DNA from: Faucicola osloensis_B
GTDB lineage: Bacteria; Pseudomonadota; Gammaproteobacteria; Pseudomonadales; Moraxellaceae
DNA length: 64,000 nucleotides
Reading direction: 5' to 3'
NCBI GenBank assembly: GCA_964211495.1
Contig: CAXORL010000003.1
Location: 62,001-126,000, forward strand
Below, piece after piece: positions 52,392-61,726 of this stretch. Positions within the stretch are counted from its first letter, which is position 1. Each line of letters starts with the position of its first letter. The notes below the pieces were generated by a model. It was not told where the DNA came from. It made no database searches and was given only the letters and a program-made list of their open reading frames with translations. The position numbers were made by a program, and so were the translations under genes.

Positions 52392-53132
52392 ATGACAAAA
52401 CTTTGGCTAGATTTGGGTAATACCCGCTTAAAATATTGGCTTACGGACGATAAGGGTCAAGTGCTGGATCATGCGGCTGAGCAGCATTTGCAAGCGCCTG
52501 CCGAATTACTCAAGGGGTTGACCTTTCGGCTTGAACGACTCAATCCTGACTTTATCGGGGTGTCATCCGTACTTGGACAAGCCGTCAATAATCACGTTGC
52601 AGAAAGCCTAGAGCGATTGCAAAAACCGTTTGAATTTGCCCAAGTCCATGCCAAGCACGCGCTGATGTCGAGCGATTATAACCCTGCCCAACTTGGTGTT
52701 GACCGCTGGCTACAAATGCTCGGTATCATCGAGCCTAGCAAAAAACAATGCGTGATTGGCTGCGGCACTGCCGTTACCATTGATTTGGTCGATCAAGGTC
52801 ATCATTTGGGGGGCTATATTTTTCCCAGTATTTATTTGCAGCGCGAGTCGCTATTCTCAGGAACGCGCCAGATTAGTATTATTGATGGCACTTTTGATAG
52901 TATAGATTCGGGCACCAATACCCAAGACGCGGTGCATCATGGTATTATGTTATCCATTGTCGGGGCAATCAATGAAACAATTCATCGCTACCCACAATTT
53001 GAAATCACCATGACAGGCGGTGATGCCCATACTTTTGAGCCGCACCTATCAGCCAGCGTGGAAATTCGGCAAGACTTGGTATTGGCGGGACTACAGCGTT
53101 TTTTTGCCGATAAAAACAACACTAAAAACTAA
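52392..53132 (+). CDS. coaX: Type III pantothenate kinase
   Basis: A 246-residue ASKHA-fold kinase for the first step of coenzyme A synthesis. LWLDLGNTRLKYWL (phosphate 1), QLGVDRWLQMLGI, GCGTAVTIDLV and MTGGDAHTF are visible. It pairs with birA, a gene order common in Pseudomonadales. The last codons and stop are formed by a 7-base tandem repeat. Confidence 0.95.
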   Translation: MTKLWLDLGNTRLKYWLTDDKGQVLDHAAEQHLQAPAELLKGLTFRLERLNPDFIGVSSVLGQAVNNHVAESLERLQKPFEFAQVHAKHALMSSDYNPAQLGVDRWLQMLGIIEPSKKQCVIGCGTAVTIDLVDQGHHLGGYIFPSIYLQRESLFSGTRQISIIDGTFDSIDSGTNTQDAVHHGIMLSIVGAINETIHRYPQFEITMTGGDAHTFEPHLSASVEIRQDLVLAGLQRFFADKNNTKN

Positions 53133-53148
53133 AAACTAAAAACTAAAA
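53121..53148. repeat. Heptanucleotide tandem repeat x4
   Basis: ACTAAAA four times without error. It spans the stop codon of coaX (53130-53132) and continues into the spacer. Confidence 0.85.
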
Positions 53149-53192
53149 ACCAGAAATAAAATTAACCATTAAGAAAAAAAAGGAAATCACTG

Positions 53193-53666
53193 ATGAAAAA
53201 AATCATTCAAACCACAAGTATCGCCTTACTCACTACGAGCGTATTAACCGCCTGTATGACTGCGCCTACGTTGCCTGCCAAACCAACGCCTTCAACAGTC
53301 AACCAGCCAGCCAATGCTACTAGCACGGTCACGCTTGCACTGGGTCAAAACATCTTTGTTAAAGAACACCAGCTAAATCTGACTTTTGATAAAGTGCTCA
53401 ATGATAGCCGCTGTGCCACAGGCGTACAGTGTATTTGGGCAGGCAATGCCACGGTAGCGGTCACGGCTATGACCACCACCGCTCGCCCACAAACTCTTAA
53501 TCTATCGATTGGGGATTTGCGCGGTGACTTGCGTCAAACACAGCGTTTTGCCGATATGGATATTACCTTGACTGCGCTATCATCCACGCCTGTATCCAGT
53601 CAATCTACTGCCACATCAACGAGCAATCTGCCTACTATCACCTTGACGATTCAGCAAATTCCTTGA
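53193..53666 (+). CDS. Hypothetical lipoprotein
   Basis: A 157-residue protein with a lipoprotein signal ending in lipobox LTAC (C21). After a Pro/Thr-rich linker comes a compact domain containing LALGQNIFVKEHQLNLTFDKVLNDSRCATGVQCIWAGNATVAV, with two cysteines in CATGVQC. Similar CP-x-x-V-x-C-I-W-x-G-type segments occur in small secreted hypothetical proteins; function unknown. AAAGGAAA precedes the ATG. Confidence 0.75.
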   Translation: MKKIIQTTSIALLTTSVLTACMTAPTLPAKPTPSTVNQPANATSTVTLALGQNIFVKEHQLNLTFDKVLNDSRCATGVQCIWAGNATVAVTAMTTTARPQTLNLSIGDLRGDLRQTQRFADMDITLTALSSTPVSSQSTATSTSNLPTITLTIQQIP

Positions 53667-53690
53667 TTGTTATATCCCTAAAAAAGTAAT

Positions 53691-53720
53691 AAAAAAAAGG
53701 GGTTAATTACCCCTTTTTTT
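53691..53720. terminator. Bidirectional terminator, lipoprotein / TerC-family gene
   Basis: A-run, stem AGGGGT / ACCCCT around TAATT, T-run. Confidence 0.92.
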
Positions 53721-53736
53721 ATACCCAATCAGTGAT

Positions 53737-55305
53737 TTAAACCGTTGCCACCATCGGGGCTTCACGTTCAACTTTTAGTTTCAAAATGCGCGATGTTGAA
53801 GTTTCTAGAATAGTAAACTTATATGCACCGATATCAATGGTTTGATTGACTTCTGGGACATCGGTCAACTGCGAAATCAAATACCCGCCAATGGTGAATT
53901 GATCGGCATCGAGTAGCAAATCTGGATCGTCAAGCTCCAAACGTAGTTGGTGCAAGCTTGCTGTGCCATCCACTATCCAATAATCGTCATAGGGGATAAT
54001 TTCTAAAGTTTCATCTTCATCAGGGAACTCACCTGCAATCGCCTCTAACACATCAAGCGGTGTCACTAGTCCTGCGACTTGACCGTATTCATCAATCACC
54101 ATCGCCAAATTACCTTTGGCTTTTTTGAGCATATTGAGCAGTTTTAGATTGTCAATGCTCTCTGACACAAATACAGGCTGCTGCTTGTTAAGTAAGGGTT
54201 TAATGGCGGTTTCAATATCTGCGACATTGTTGTGGAGCAAATCCAAAAAGTCTTTGGCGCGTACTACCCCGAGCACTTTATCAATGGTATCGCGGCACAC
54301 AGGGAACAAGCTATGCGGCGTATCAAGCAATTGCGAGCGCATTTCTTCGCGGCTACCGTTGATATTGACCCAAGAGATATCATTGCGCGGCGTCATGATG
54401 GTATGTACATCACGCTCATTGAGCGCCAGTACGCCACTAATCATATAACGCTCTTCTTGCGCAAATGGCATACTATCAAAATCAAAATGTTCTGAATTAT
54501 TCTCTGGGGTAACCGCTTCTTCGGTTTTACCACCCATTAAGCGTAAAATCGCATCTGCGGTACGGTCACGAATTGGAATTTGATTTTCATATTTGGTTTT
54601 ATTGCGTTTGGCTACTTGGTTGAACGCTTCAATCAAAATTGAGAACGCAATCGCCGCGTACAAGTAACCTTTTGGCATATGAAAGCCTAGTCCTTCGACA
54701 ATCAAGCTAAAGCCAATCATCAGTAAGAAACTTAAGCATAAAATCACCACGGTTGGATGACGACCGACAAACTCTGTGAGCGCTTTAGACGCAGCCACCA
54801 TCAATGCCATGGCAATGATCACTGCCGCCATCATGATTTCAAGGTGTTTTGCCATGCCTACAGCGGTAATCACCGCGTCAAACGAGAACACCGCATCTAA
54901 AATCACAATCTGTGCAACAACCGCAACAAACCCAGCTTGCACTTTGCTTTGGTTGGTATGCTCAGGTTTTCCTTCCAGCCGCTCATGCAGCTCTGTCGTT
55001 GCTTTAAACAGCAAGAACACCCCGCCTACCAATAAAATAATGTCACGAACCGATAAATCAAAACTTCCCAAGGTAAGCACAGGATCGGTTAGGGTAATGA
55101 GCCATGACATAATCGACAATAAGAACAGCCGCATCACCAATGCCAAGCCAAGGCCTAAATTTCGGGCTTTAGCACGCTGATGCGGCGGAAGTTTATTGGC
55201 TAAGATGGCAATAAAGACAAGATTATCAATACCTAAAACAATCTCAAGAATGACAAGCGTCGCAAGGCTTAGCCACGCTGACGGGTCAGATAGTAGTTCT
55301 AACAT
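53737..55305 (-). CDS. TerC-CBS-CorC/HlyC fusion membrane protein
   Basis: A 522-residue protein of the YoaE/YegH type. An N-terminal TerC membrane domain (about seven helices, residues 10-230, with the metal-site EIVLGIDNLVFIAIL and DAVFSFDAVITAVG) is followed by two CBS repeats (about 290-430) and a CorC/HlyC transporter-associated domain ending near residue 510. TerC proteins are linked to Mn2+ export and tellurite resistance; CBS domains usually bind adenine nucleotides. Exact substrate unknown. Confidence 0.9.
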   Translation of the reverse strand: MLELLSDPSAWLSLATLVILEIVLGIDNLVFIAILANKLPPHQRAKARNLGLGLALVMRLFLLSIMSWLITLTDPVLTLGSFDLSVRDIILLVGGVFLLFKATTELHERLEGKPEHTNQSKVQAGFVAVVAQIVILDAVFSFDAVITAVGMAKHLEIMMAAVIIAMALMVAASKALTEFVGRHPTVVILCLSFLLMIGFSLIVEGLGFHMPKGYLYAAIAFSILIEAFNQVAKRNKTKYENQIPIRDRTADAILRLMGGKTEEAVTPENNSEHFDFDSMPFAQEERYMISGVLALNERDVHTIMTPRNDISWVNINGSREEMRSQLLDTPHSLFPVCRDTIDKVLGVVRAKDFLDLLHNNVADIETAIKPLLNKQQPVFVSESIDNLKLLNMLKKAKGNLAMVIDEYGQVAGLVTPLDVLEAIAGEFPDEDETLEIIPYDDYWIVDGTASLHQLRLELDDPDLLLDADQFTIGGYLISQLTDVPEVNQTIDIGAYKFTILETSTSRILKLKVEREAPMVATV

Positions 55306-55609
55306 AGTGGGTCAGTTATTCTCTTGTAATGAGGGGCAAAAAATCAACAAACAGCAAAAACGAAAAATCAGCCGTTACCTTAGCAAATCATAGCAAAAAA
55401 TCAATGATAATTTGTGTCTGCTTTTGTAGATGGGATGCCAATTGTGCCAATACATCGCTTGAGCTTTAACCTTACCTACATACTGCATCCACTGACATTG
55501 CCAAAAAATATACTGATCAGTCATTTCATTTGATTCACAAATCTTTGATTTAGGTTAAATTAATCCATAGGACAGCGAAACTTCATTATGACTTTACAAG
55601 GATAAGTAT
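55306..55609. other. Divergent intergenic region, TerC-family gene / lipase
   Basis: About 304 AT-rich bases, with A-rich imperfect repeats (around 55335-55395). Both divergent promoters should lie here; I see no convincing boxes and no gene. Confidence 0.45.
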
Positions 55610-56659
55610 ATGTCACATCATCGCTTTATGCGCCGTGCCGCCAAAGGATTGCTTTTATCTTCCATCGCATTTTCTGCGTCTTCTTATGCGTCAAGCTATT
55701 ACAACTGTGCCAATGCCACTGGCTGTGTCGCAGTCACCACCCTCAGCGCCACCTCAGATTTTGCAAAAACCAAATACCCTATCGTACTTGCTCATGGGCT
55801 TGGTGGCTGGAGCAAAATGTTTGGTTTGGTCGATTATTTTAATGGCATCCCTCAAGATCTCACCAAAAATGGCGCAAGTGTGTATGTGACCAAGACATCA
55901 AGTGTCAATGACACCGAAGTACGCGGTGAGCAGCTACTCCAACAAGTCAAAACCATCATTGCCATCACCGGCAGCCCCAAGGTTAACTTAATCGGTCATA
56001 GCCACGGTGGGATTGATATTCGCTATGTGGCGGGGGTTGCGCCATCGCTAATCTCATCCGTGACAGCGATTTCCAGCCCTGAGCAAGGCTCAAAAATGGC
56101 GGACTGGACAGTCAAAATGGTGACTGAAGGCAGTGCGGCTGATGGCTTACCCGCTGGCGAATTTAATACCGCCTCTTTAATGGCAATCAAGTTTTTTGAA
56201 TTGGTGGGCGGTGTGATGGATATTGGATCTGGTGTGCCACTCAATCAACTGCAGCAGCAAGATGGCTGGGCAGCCGTCAATTCACTCACCACCAATTATG
56301 CGGCCAAATTTAACCAAAAATTCCCTGCAGCCATGCCGACCAGTTATTGTGGATACCCAAAAAACACAGTGGTCAATAATGTACGTTACTACTCATTTAG
56401 TGGTGCCCAAACTATGACCATGCTTGTCGATCCGTCTGATACGGTGTTGGGGTTGACGGGTTTATCATTTAATGGCGAAGCCAATGATGGGCTTGTCTCA
56501 CCCTGTTCAAGTCGTCTCGGCGAAGTGATTCGTGATAACTATAAAATGAATCATATGGATTCAGTCAATCAGGTATTTGGCATTGTCAGTTTGCTAGACA
56601 CCAATCCATTGACTGTATATCGCAACCAAGTCAATCGCTTAAAAGTTCAATCGTTGTAA
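55610..56659 (+). CDS. Secreted triacylglycerol lipase, family I.1-like
   Basis: A 349-residue lipase. The signal peptide ends near residue 28 (SYAS-SY). The oxyanion segment is VLAHGLGGW (59-67) and the nucleophile Ser131 is in GHSHG. Asp293 in NDGLVSPCS and His315 in NHMD complete the probable triad, and Cys247/Cys299 the usual disulfide. The order fits family I.1/I.2 lipases, which fold with a dedicated foldase and leave by type II secretion. AAGGA precedes the ATG. The foldase gene follows ten bases after. Confidence 0.93.
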   Translation: MSHHRFMRRAAKGLLLSSIAFSASSYASSYYNCANATGCVAVTTLSATSDFAKTKYPIVLAHGLGGWSKMFGLVDYFNGIPQDLTKNGASVYVTKTSSVNDTEVRGEQLLQQVKTIIAITGSPKVNLIGHSHGGIDIRYVAGVAPSLISSVTAISSPEQGSKMADWTVKMVTEGSAADGLPAGEFNTASLMAIKFFELVGGVMDIGSGVPLNQLQQQDGWAAVNSLTTNYAAKFNQKFPAAMPTSYCGYPKNTVVNNVRYYSFSGAQTMTMLVDPSDTVLGLTGLSFNGEANDGLVSPCSSRLGEVIRDNYKMNHMDSVNQVFGIVSLLDTNPLTVYRNQVNRLKVQSL

Positions 56660-56669
56660 GCTTATACCT

Positions 56670-57782
56670 ATGGTTCCTTCAAATAACCCTGACACAAACC
56701 AACGATCGATAAACTGGCTAATAATCATATTAGCCAGTGGCATCATCGCATTATTGATAGCCTGCATACTGTGGTTAAAACCTAAGGACGCTGTCAAAAC
56801 AGCCAATCGTTTACCGCATGATGCCGCTAGTAGGATGCCATCTGGTATATTACCATCCAATCAAACCGTAACGCTCGCCAATGCATCCTCCGTCAGCGCG
56901 AACGCTAACGCCTTGCCCATATCACTGGCCACATCGCTGCCCAAATCACTACAAGGCACCCAAGTCGATGGCGAAATTATCATCGATGAAAATAAGCAAT
57001 TGGTCGTGACCGCCGGTTTGCGCCGACTGTTTGATTATTTTTTGTCAGCACAAGGGGAAGAGCCGTTAAGCCAGATTGAACAACGGGTGATTGCCTATAT
57101 TCGTGAACATACGCCTGAGCCTGCCGCAAGCCAAGCGGTTCAGATTTTTCAAAATTATCTAACCTATTTGACTGCTGTCAGCCAGTTAGATAAGCCTAAA
57201 GCACAGTCCAATCCTAACGTCAGCGCATTAGATTTATCTGCCATTAAGAACCAATTACGCGCAGTACAACAGCTGCAAGCCCGCTATTTTGACGGCAAAA
57301 CCCGTGAAGCCTTTTTTGGCGATGAACAAGCCCTCAATGACTACAACATGACGGTCGTCGAAGCCAACCAAAACGCGCAACTGAGCAATGACCAGCGCCA
57401 AGCCATCATTGATAAGGCGCAAACTGCCTATATCGCCAGTGTTAAAGACCCAAATCTACAGACAAAGCTAACCCAGCAGCGCAATATTGACAAGTTATTA
57501 GCGCAAACGCAGCAAATGCAGCAGCAAGGGGCAACGCAAAGCCAAATCAATGCCATGCGTAGTCAATACGTCTCGCCTGAAGCGGTCAAACGGCTTGAGC
57601 AGCTTGACCAATCTGAAGCGGCATTTGCGCAGCGTGTGGCAACTTATCAGACACAGTCTAACCAAATACTGAGCAAATTGGGTAATGTGCCGCAAGCCCA
57701 GCAACAAATTGTGGCGTTACAGCAGACGATGTTTACGCCTGAAGAACGGCTACGCCTAGATGTATTGACAAAGCAGCGTTAA
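56670..57782 (+). CDS. lifO: Lipase-specific foldase (Lif)
   Basis: A 370-residue membrane-anchored periplasmic chaperone for the upstream lipase. The single transmembrane helix is at about 15-36, followed by a Ala/Ser/Pro-rich linker and a long helical domain. The diagnostic motif RRLFDY is at 118-123. The Gln-rich helices near residues 260-300 are typical of the extended foldase arm. Its position directly after the lipase gene confirms the assignment. Confidence 0.92.
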   Translation: MVPSNNPDTNQRSINWLIIILASGIIALLIACILWLKPKDAVKTANRLPHDAASRMPSGILPSNQTVTLANASSVSANANALPISLATSLPKSLQGTQVDGEIIIDENKQLVVTAGLRRLFDYFLSAQGEEPLSQIEQRVIAYIREHTPEPAASQAVQIFQNYLTYLTAVSQLDKPKAQSNPNVSALDLSAIKNQLRAVQQLQARYFDGKTREAFFGDEQALNDYNMTVVEANQNAQLSNDQRQAIIDKAQTAYIASVKDPNLQTKLTQQRNIDKLLAQTQQMQQQGATQSQINAMRSQYVSPEAVKRLEQLDQSEAAFAQRVATYQTQSNQILSKLGNVPQAQQQIVALQQTMFTPEERLRLDVLTKQR

Positions 57783-57862
57783 CTTCCCCGTTAAAATGAG
57801 TTAAATGAGCCAAATGCCCCGTTGAATTACCATAAGCTGTCGAATGGCCACAGGCGCGTAGC

Positions 57863-59158
57863 CTATTTTATACGGTAACGGGCTGAACGCGCGTGGGCAT
57901 CCAAATTTTCTTCAACCGCCAATATATCCGCAGTTTTTGCCAGCGTTTGGCTACCTTGCTCGCTACAATAAATAATCGAAGATTTCTTTTGAAAATCATA
58001 TACGCCGAGCGGTGAACTAAAGCGTGCGGTACCTGACGTTGGCAATACGTGATTAGGGCCAGCGCAATAATCACCAATCGCTTCAGGGGTATAGCGACCC
58101 ATAAAGATAGCGCCCGCATGACGGATACCTTTGACCATTGCCTCTGGGTCATCGACCGATAATTCCAAATGCTCAGGCGCAATGCGGTTAATCACCTCAA
58201 TACCCTCTGCGCGGTCTTTGACCAAAATCAGCGCGCCACGGTTGGCAATTGCCGCTTTAGCGATTTCAGCTTTTGGCAAATCTGCTAAGGCTTTTTCGAT
58301 TTCCTGCGCAACTTTTTTGAGTAATGGCTCAGATGGGGTGACAAAAATTGCTTGCGCGACGGTGTCATGCTCAGCTTGCGATAATAAATCCATGGCTAAC
58401 CAGTCGGCTTTATCATTTGCCACACCTTCGGCATACACGAGAACTTCCGAGGGACCTGCAATCATATCAATGCCCACTTGCCCAAACACGGCGCGTTTGG
58501 CGGCTGCCACGTATTTGTTGCCAGGTCCTGTGATTTTATCGACTTGCGGGATGGTGTTAGTGCCGTAAGCCAACGCTGCCACCGCTTGCGCGCCGCCAAT
58601 GGTAAAGACTTTATCCACACCCGCCAAATAAGCGGCCGCCAATACCAAGGAATTTAGTTCACCATGAGGGGCGGGCACCACCATGATAATTTGCCCGACC
58701 CCTGCCACTTTGGCGGGTAACGCATTCATCAAGACGCTAGATGGATAACTTGCCAGCCCACCTGGCACATAAATACCCACTTTATCGAGTGGCGTAACTT
58801 GTTGTCCAAGCGTATTGCCTAGCGCATCTTGATACGTCCAGCTTTCTTGCCGTTGGCGCTCGTGAAAAGATGTGACGCGCTGTGCCGCCAGTTCAAGCGC
58901 TTGCTTGATTGTAGGATTTAACCCATCAAATGCTTGTTTGAGCTTTTCTTGTGAAATCTCTAGCTCAGCAAAAGTTTTGGCAGGATGGTTATCAAATTGT
59001 TGGGTCAGTTTTAACACAACCTCATCCCCACCCTGACGCACTTGCGCGATAATATCATCGACCGTAGCCAGTAGCGCTGGATCATTTACCGTTTCAAAAG
59101 CAAGCAGCTCTGTCAATTCCTGCTCAAAACTGGCTTGTTGGCTATTTAACAATCGCAT
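57863..59158 (-). CDS. hisD: Histidinol dehydrogenase
   Basis: A 431-residue zinc enzyme catalysing the last two steps of histidine synthesis. Visible features: YVPGGLASYPSSVLMNALPAKVAG, GGAQAVAALAYGT, KITGPGNKYVAAAKRAVFG, GPSEVLVYAE, SQAEHDTVAQAIFV and APEHLELS. AGGGG precedes the ATG. It is separated from hisG by the GGCT-like gene and a terminator; hisC, which often follows, is absent, since the next gene is the convergent foldase. Confidence 0.96.
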   Translation of the reverse strand: MRLLNSQQASFEQELTELLAFETVNDPALLATVDDIIAQVRQGGDEVVLKLTQQFDNHPAKTFAELEISQEKLKQAFDGLNPTIKQALELAAQRVTSFHERQRQESWTYQDALGNTLGQQVTPLDKVGIYVPGGLASYPSSVLMNALPAKVAGVGQIIMVVPAPHGELNSLVLAAAYLAGVDKVFTIGGAQAVAALAYGTNTIPQVDKITGPGNKYVAAAKRAVFGQVGIDMIAGPSEVLVYAEGVANDKADWLAMDLLSQAEHDTVAQAIFVTPSEPLLKKVAQEIEKALADLPKAEIAKAAIANRGALILVKDRAEGIEVINRIAPEHLELSVDDPEAMVKGIRHAGAIFMGRYTPEAIGDYCAGPNHVLPTSGTARFSSPLGVYDFQKKSSIIYCSEQGSQTLAKTADILAVEENLDAHARSARYRIK

Positions 59159-59323
59159 GGTATTCCCCTAAGAATAAAAAATGACTAACACATAGCATAA
59201 CAAATTTCTTCATGGATGAAAGCGGCTTTTTAGCCTGCACAGCTTCGTCAACCCATCAAAATTAGTGCATGACAATCCGCTAAACTGAGCCAAAGAACCG
59301 ATAATTTTAGTTTTCACCCAGTT

Positions 59324-59353
59324 AAAAAAAGACGTCTTAATAACGTCTTTTTT
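59324..59353 (-). terminator. Terminator between the GGCT-like gene and hisD
   Basis: A-run, stem GACGT / ACGTC with a 7-base loop, T-run. On the minus strand it ends the murA-hisG-GGCT transcript. Confidence 0.85.
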
Positions 59354-59400
59354 AATCTTCGATGTTTTAATTTTCCATGTTTACATCTTTAATGACAACT

Positions 59401-59748
59401 TTAATAATGCTGTGGATTGTCGAGTGCATACACAAAGGTTTGGATTTTTGCACAATTATCAAGCGTGGCTGTTACCTCAATGCGCTGATAGGCTTCACCT
59501 TCAAACTCATCGAGCCGCGCCCAATGATTGGGTAAATCATCCGACGAAAACACCCATCCCGCTACCATGTCGCCTTGTTCATCGGGGATGACTGCAGGAA
59601 ATCCGAGCGCCGAGCCCCAACCGCCATCTGGCATCAAATGCCCACGAATAGTCGCAGGCTGCCAACTGCCGTTGTTGATAGGTGTCATGATAGCGTGGTT
59701 GTCACGATTGGGCGCTAGCGTGCCATACACAAAAAGATGCTGCATCAT
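59401..59748 (-). CDS. Gamma-glutamylcyclotransferase-like (AIG2/GGCT) protein
   Basis: A 115-residue small protein starting MMQHLFVYGTLAP, the phosphate-binding signature of the AIG2/GGCT fold. AVIPDEQGDMVAGWVFSSD and the acidic LDEFEGEAYQR, holding the catalytic Glu region, follow. Some members cleave gamma-glutamyl peptides; the substrate here is unknown. The ATG at 59748 (or 59745) follows the hisG stop by 16 bases; the longer open frame to 59856 overlaps hisG and is not supported. Confidence 0.82.
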   Translation of the reverse strand: MMQHLFVYGTLAPNRDNHAIMTPINNGSWQPATIRGHLMPDGGWGSALGFPAVIPDEQGDMVAGWVFSSDDLPNHWARLDEFEGEAYQRIEVTATLDNCAKIQTFVYALDNPQHY

Positions 59749-59764
59749 GGTGATTTTTGAACCG

Positions 59765-60427
59765 TTACTGGGTGTTATCAGCGATGCTTTGTTTGAAGCT
59801 TTCAATGATTGGCTCAAGCAGCGCAAATTTACGTTTATAACTGACTTGATTAACAATCAAACGCGAAGAGACTTGGCAAATCTCTTGGCGCGGCTCTAGA
59901 CCATTGGCTTTTAAAGTATTACCCGTATCGACCACATCCACAATCAAATCACCCAAGCCTACCAAGGGTGCAAGTTCCATGGAACCATAGAGTTTAATTA
60001 CATCGACTTGTTCACCGCGACTGGCAAAAAACGCGCGCGTCACATTGACATATTTGGTGGCAATTCGAAGACGACGACTGGGTAATTGTAGCCCCACTTT
60101 ACCTGCCGTCATCAAACGGCATTTGGCAATTTGTAAGTCGAGCAATTCATATAAATTGCTTGAGCCATGCTCCATCAGCACATCTTTACCCGCTACACCA
60201 AAATCTGCTGCCCCATGCTCCACATAGGTTGGCACGTCACTAGCACGTAAAATCAAAATCCGCACGTCAGCATGCGTGGTCGGGAAAATAAGTTTACGTG
60301 ATTCTTCTGGGTCTTCAAGTAGTTCGATACCTGCCTTTTTTAGTAGGGGTAAGGTATCTTTTAAGATTCGCCCTTTGGATAACGCTAAGGTAAGACCGTT
60401 AAAATTGGCATCATTTGCTTGTATCAT
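59765..60427 (-). CDS. hisG: ATP phosphoribosyltransferase, short form
   Basis: A 220-residue catalytic subunit of the first histidine-synthesis step. TLALSKGRILKDTLPLL at the N-terminus, YVEHGAADFGVAGKDVLME, and DLIVDVVDTGNTLKANGL at the PRPP site are present. It lacks the C-terminal regulatory domain, so it needs HisZ, which is not in this window. It starts 13 bases after the murA stop with AGG upstream. Confidence 0.96.
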   Translation of the reverse strand: MIQANDANFNGLTLALSKGRILKDTLPLLKKAGIELLEDPEESRKLIFPTTHADVRILILRASDVPTYVEHGAADFGVAGKDVLMEHGSSNLYELLDLQIAKCRLMTAGKVGLQLPSRRLRIATKYVNVTRAFFASRGEQVDVIKLYGSMELAPLVGLGDLIVDVVDTGNTLKANGLEPRQEICQVSSRLIVNQVSYKRKFALLEPIIESFKQSIADNTQ

Positions 60428-60440
60428 TGTCTTATACCTA

Positions 60441-61706
60441 TTATTCGCCTTTTACCCGCTCAATGGTAACGCCCAAGCCGCGCAGTTTATCTTCCACATA
60501 CTCATAACCACGGTCAATGTGGTAAATGCGCTCGATACAGGTCTCGCCTTGGGCTGCCACCGCTGCCATTACCAGTGACATGGAAGCGCGTAAATCGGTT
60601 GCAATGACAGGCGCGGCATTGAGCTTATCGACGCCTTGAACAACGGCGGTATGGCCATCGACTTTGATATTGGCGCCCATACGTTGCAGCTCAGGGACAT
60701 GCATGTAGCGATTTTCAAAAATATTTTCAATAATGGTGCTGGTACCTTCTGCAATACAGCAAACTGTCATGAGCTGGGCTTGCATATCGGTTGGGAACGC
60801 AGGGTGTGGTAATGTACGGATATCAACCGCTTTTGGACGACCTGCCATTTTGACATTAATCCAGTCGCTGCCAACAGTAACTTGGGCACCCATTTCTTCA
60901 AATTTTTTAAGCACGGATTGCATCAAGCTGGCTTCGGTTTTTTTGGCAGTCACTTCCCCGCCTGTCATCATAGCAAGCGCAAGATATGAGCCTGTTTCGA
61001 TACGGTCTGGTACTACCGAGTACTCACAGCCATTTAATTTGTCAACGCCTTCAATGGTCATATAAGCGGTGCCAATACCTTCAATTTTTGCGCCCATTTT
61101 GACAAGCATATTAGCCAAATCAACCACTTCTGGTTCACGCGCGCAGTTTTCTAGGTGCGTGGTTCCTTCTGCCAGTGCCGCTGCCATGATGGTATTTTCC
61201 GTGCCGCCAACCGTGACCATATCAAAGGTGAAATGACAGCCTTTTAGCCGACCGCTAGCGGGTGCTTTGGCTTTGACATAGCCATTTTCAACGGTGATGG
61301 TCGCTCCCATCGCTTCCAAGGCTTTTAGATGTTGGTCAACAGGGCGTGAGCCAATTGCGCAGCCACCAGGTAGCGACACTTCAGCCTGCCCAAAGCGCGC
61401 AAGCAGCGGCCCCAATACCAAAATCGATGCACGCATGGTTTTGACCAGCTCATACGGGGCATAGTAGCTATTGATGGTACTGGTATCGCAAGTTACCGTA
61501 TCGCCGTTCTTTTCGATGGTGATACCCGTGCCCGCAATTAATTTGACTAAGGTATTAACGTCTTTGAGTGTCGGTACATTGTGCAGGGTGACGGGGGTTT
61601 CTGCCAAAATCATTGCCGCAAGCAATGGCAATGCCGCATTTTTTGCGCCAGAGATGACCACTTCCCCTTTAACTTGGGCGCCACCCGTGATTAAAAATTT
61701 ATCCAT
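60441..61706 (-). CDS. murA: UDP-N-acetylglucosamine 1-carboxyvinyltransferase
   Basis: A 421-residue enzyme of the first committed peptidoglycan step. GAKNAALPLLAA with the catalytic Lys, LPGGCAIGSRPVDQHL with the fosfomycin-target Cys, and DLRASMSLVMAA with the catalytic Asp/Arg are visible. AGGAG precedes the ATG. It lies between ibaG and hisG in a leftward cluster conserved in many Gammaproteobacteria. Confidence 0.97.
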   Translation of the reverse strand: MDKFLITGGAQVKGEVVISGAKNAALPLLAAMILAETPVTLHNVPTLKDVNTLVKLIAGTGITIEKNGDTVTCDTSTINSYYAPYELVKTMRASILVLGPLLARFGQAEVSLPGGCAIGSRPVDQHLKALEAMGATITVENGYVKAKAPASGRLKGCHFTFDMVTVGGTENTIMAAALAEGTTHLENCAREPEVVDLANMLVKMGAKIEGIGTAYMTIEGVDKLNGCEYSVVPDRIETGSYLALAMMTGGEVTAKKTEASLMQSVLKKFEEMGAQVTVGSDWINVKMAGRPKAVDIRTLPHPAFPTDMQAQLMTVCCIAEGTSTIIENIFENRYMHVPELQRMGANIKVDGHTAVVQGVDKLNAAPVIATDLRASMSLVMAAVAAQGETCIERIYHIDRGYEYVEDKLRGLGVTIERVKGE

Positions 61707-61726
61707 GTGTTTCTCCTAAAAATGGC

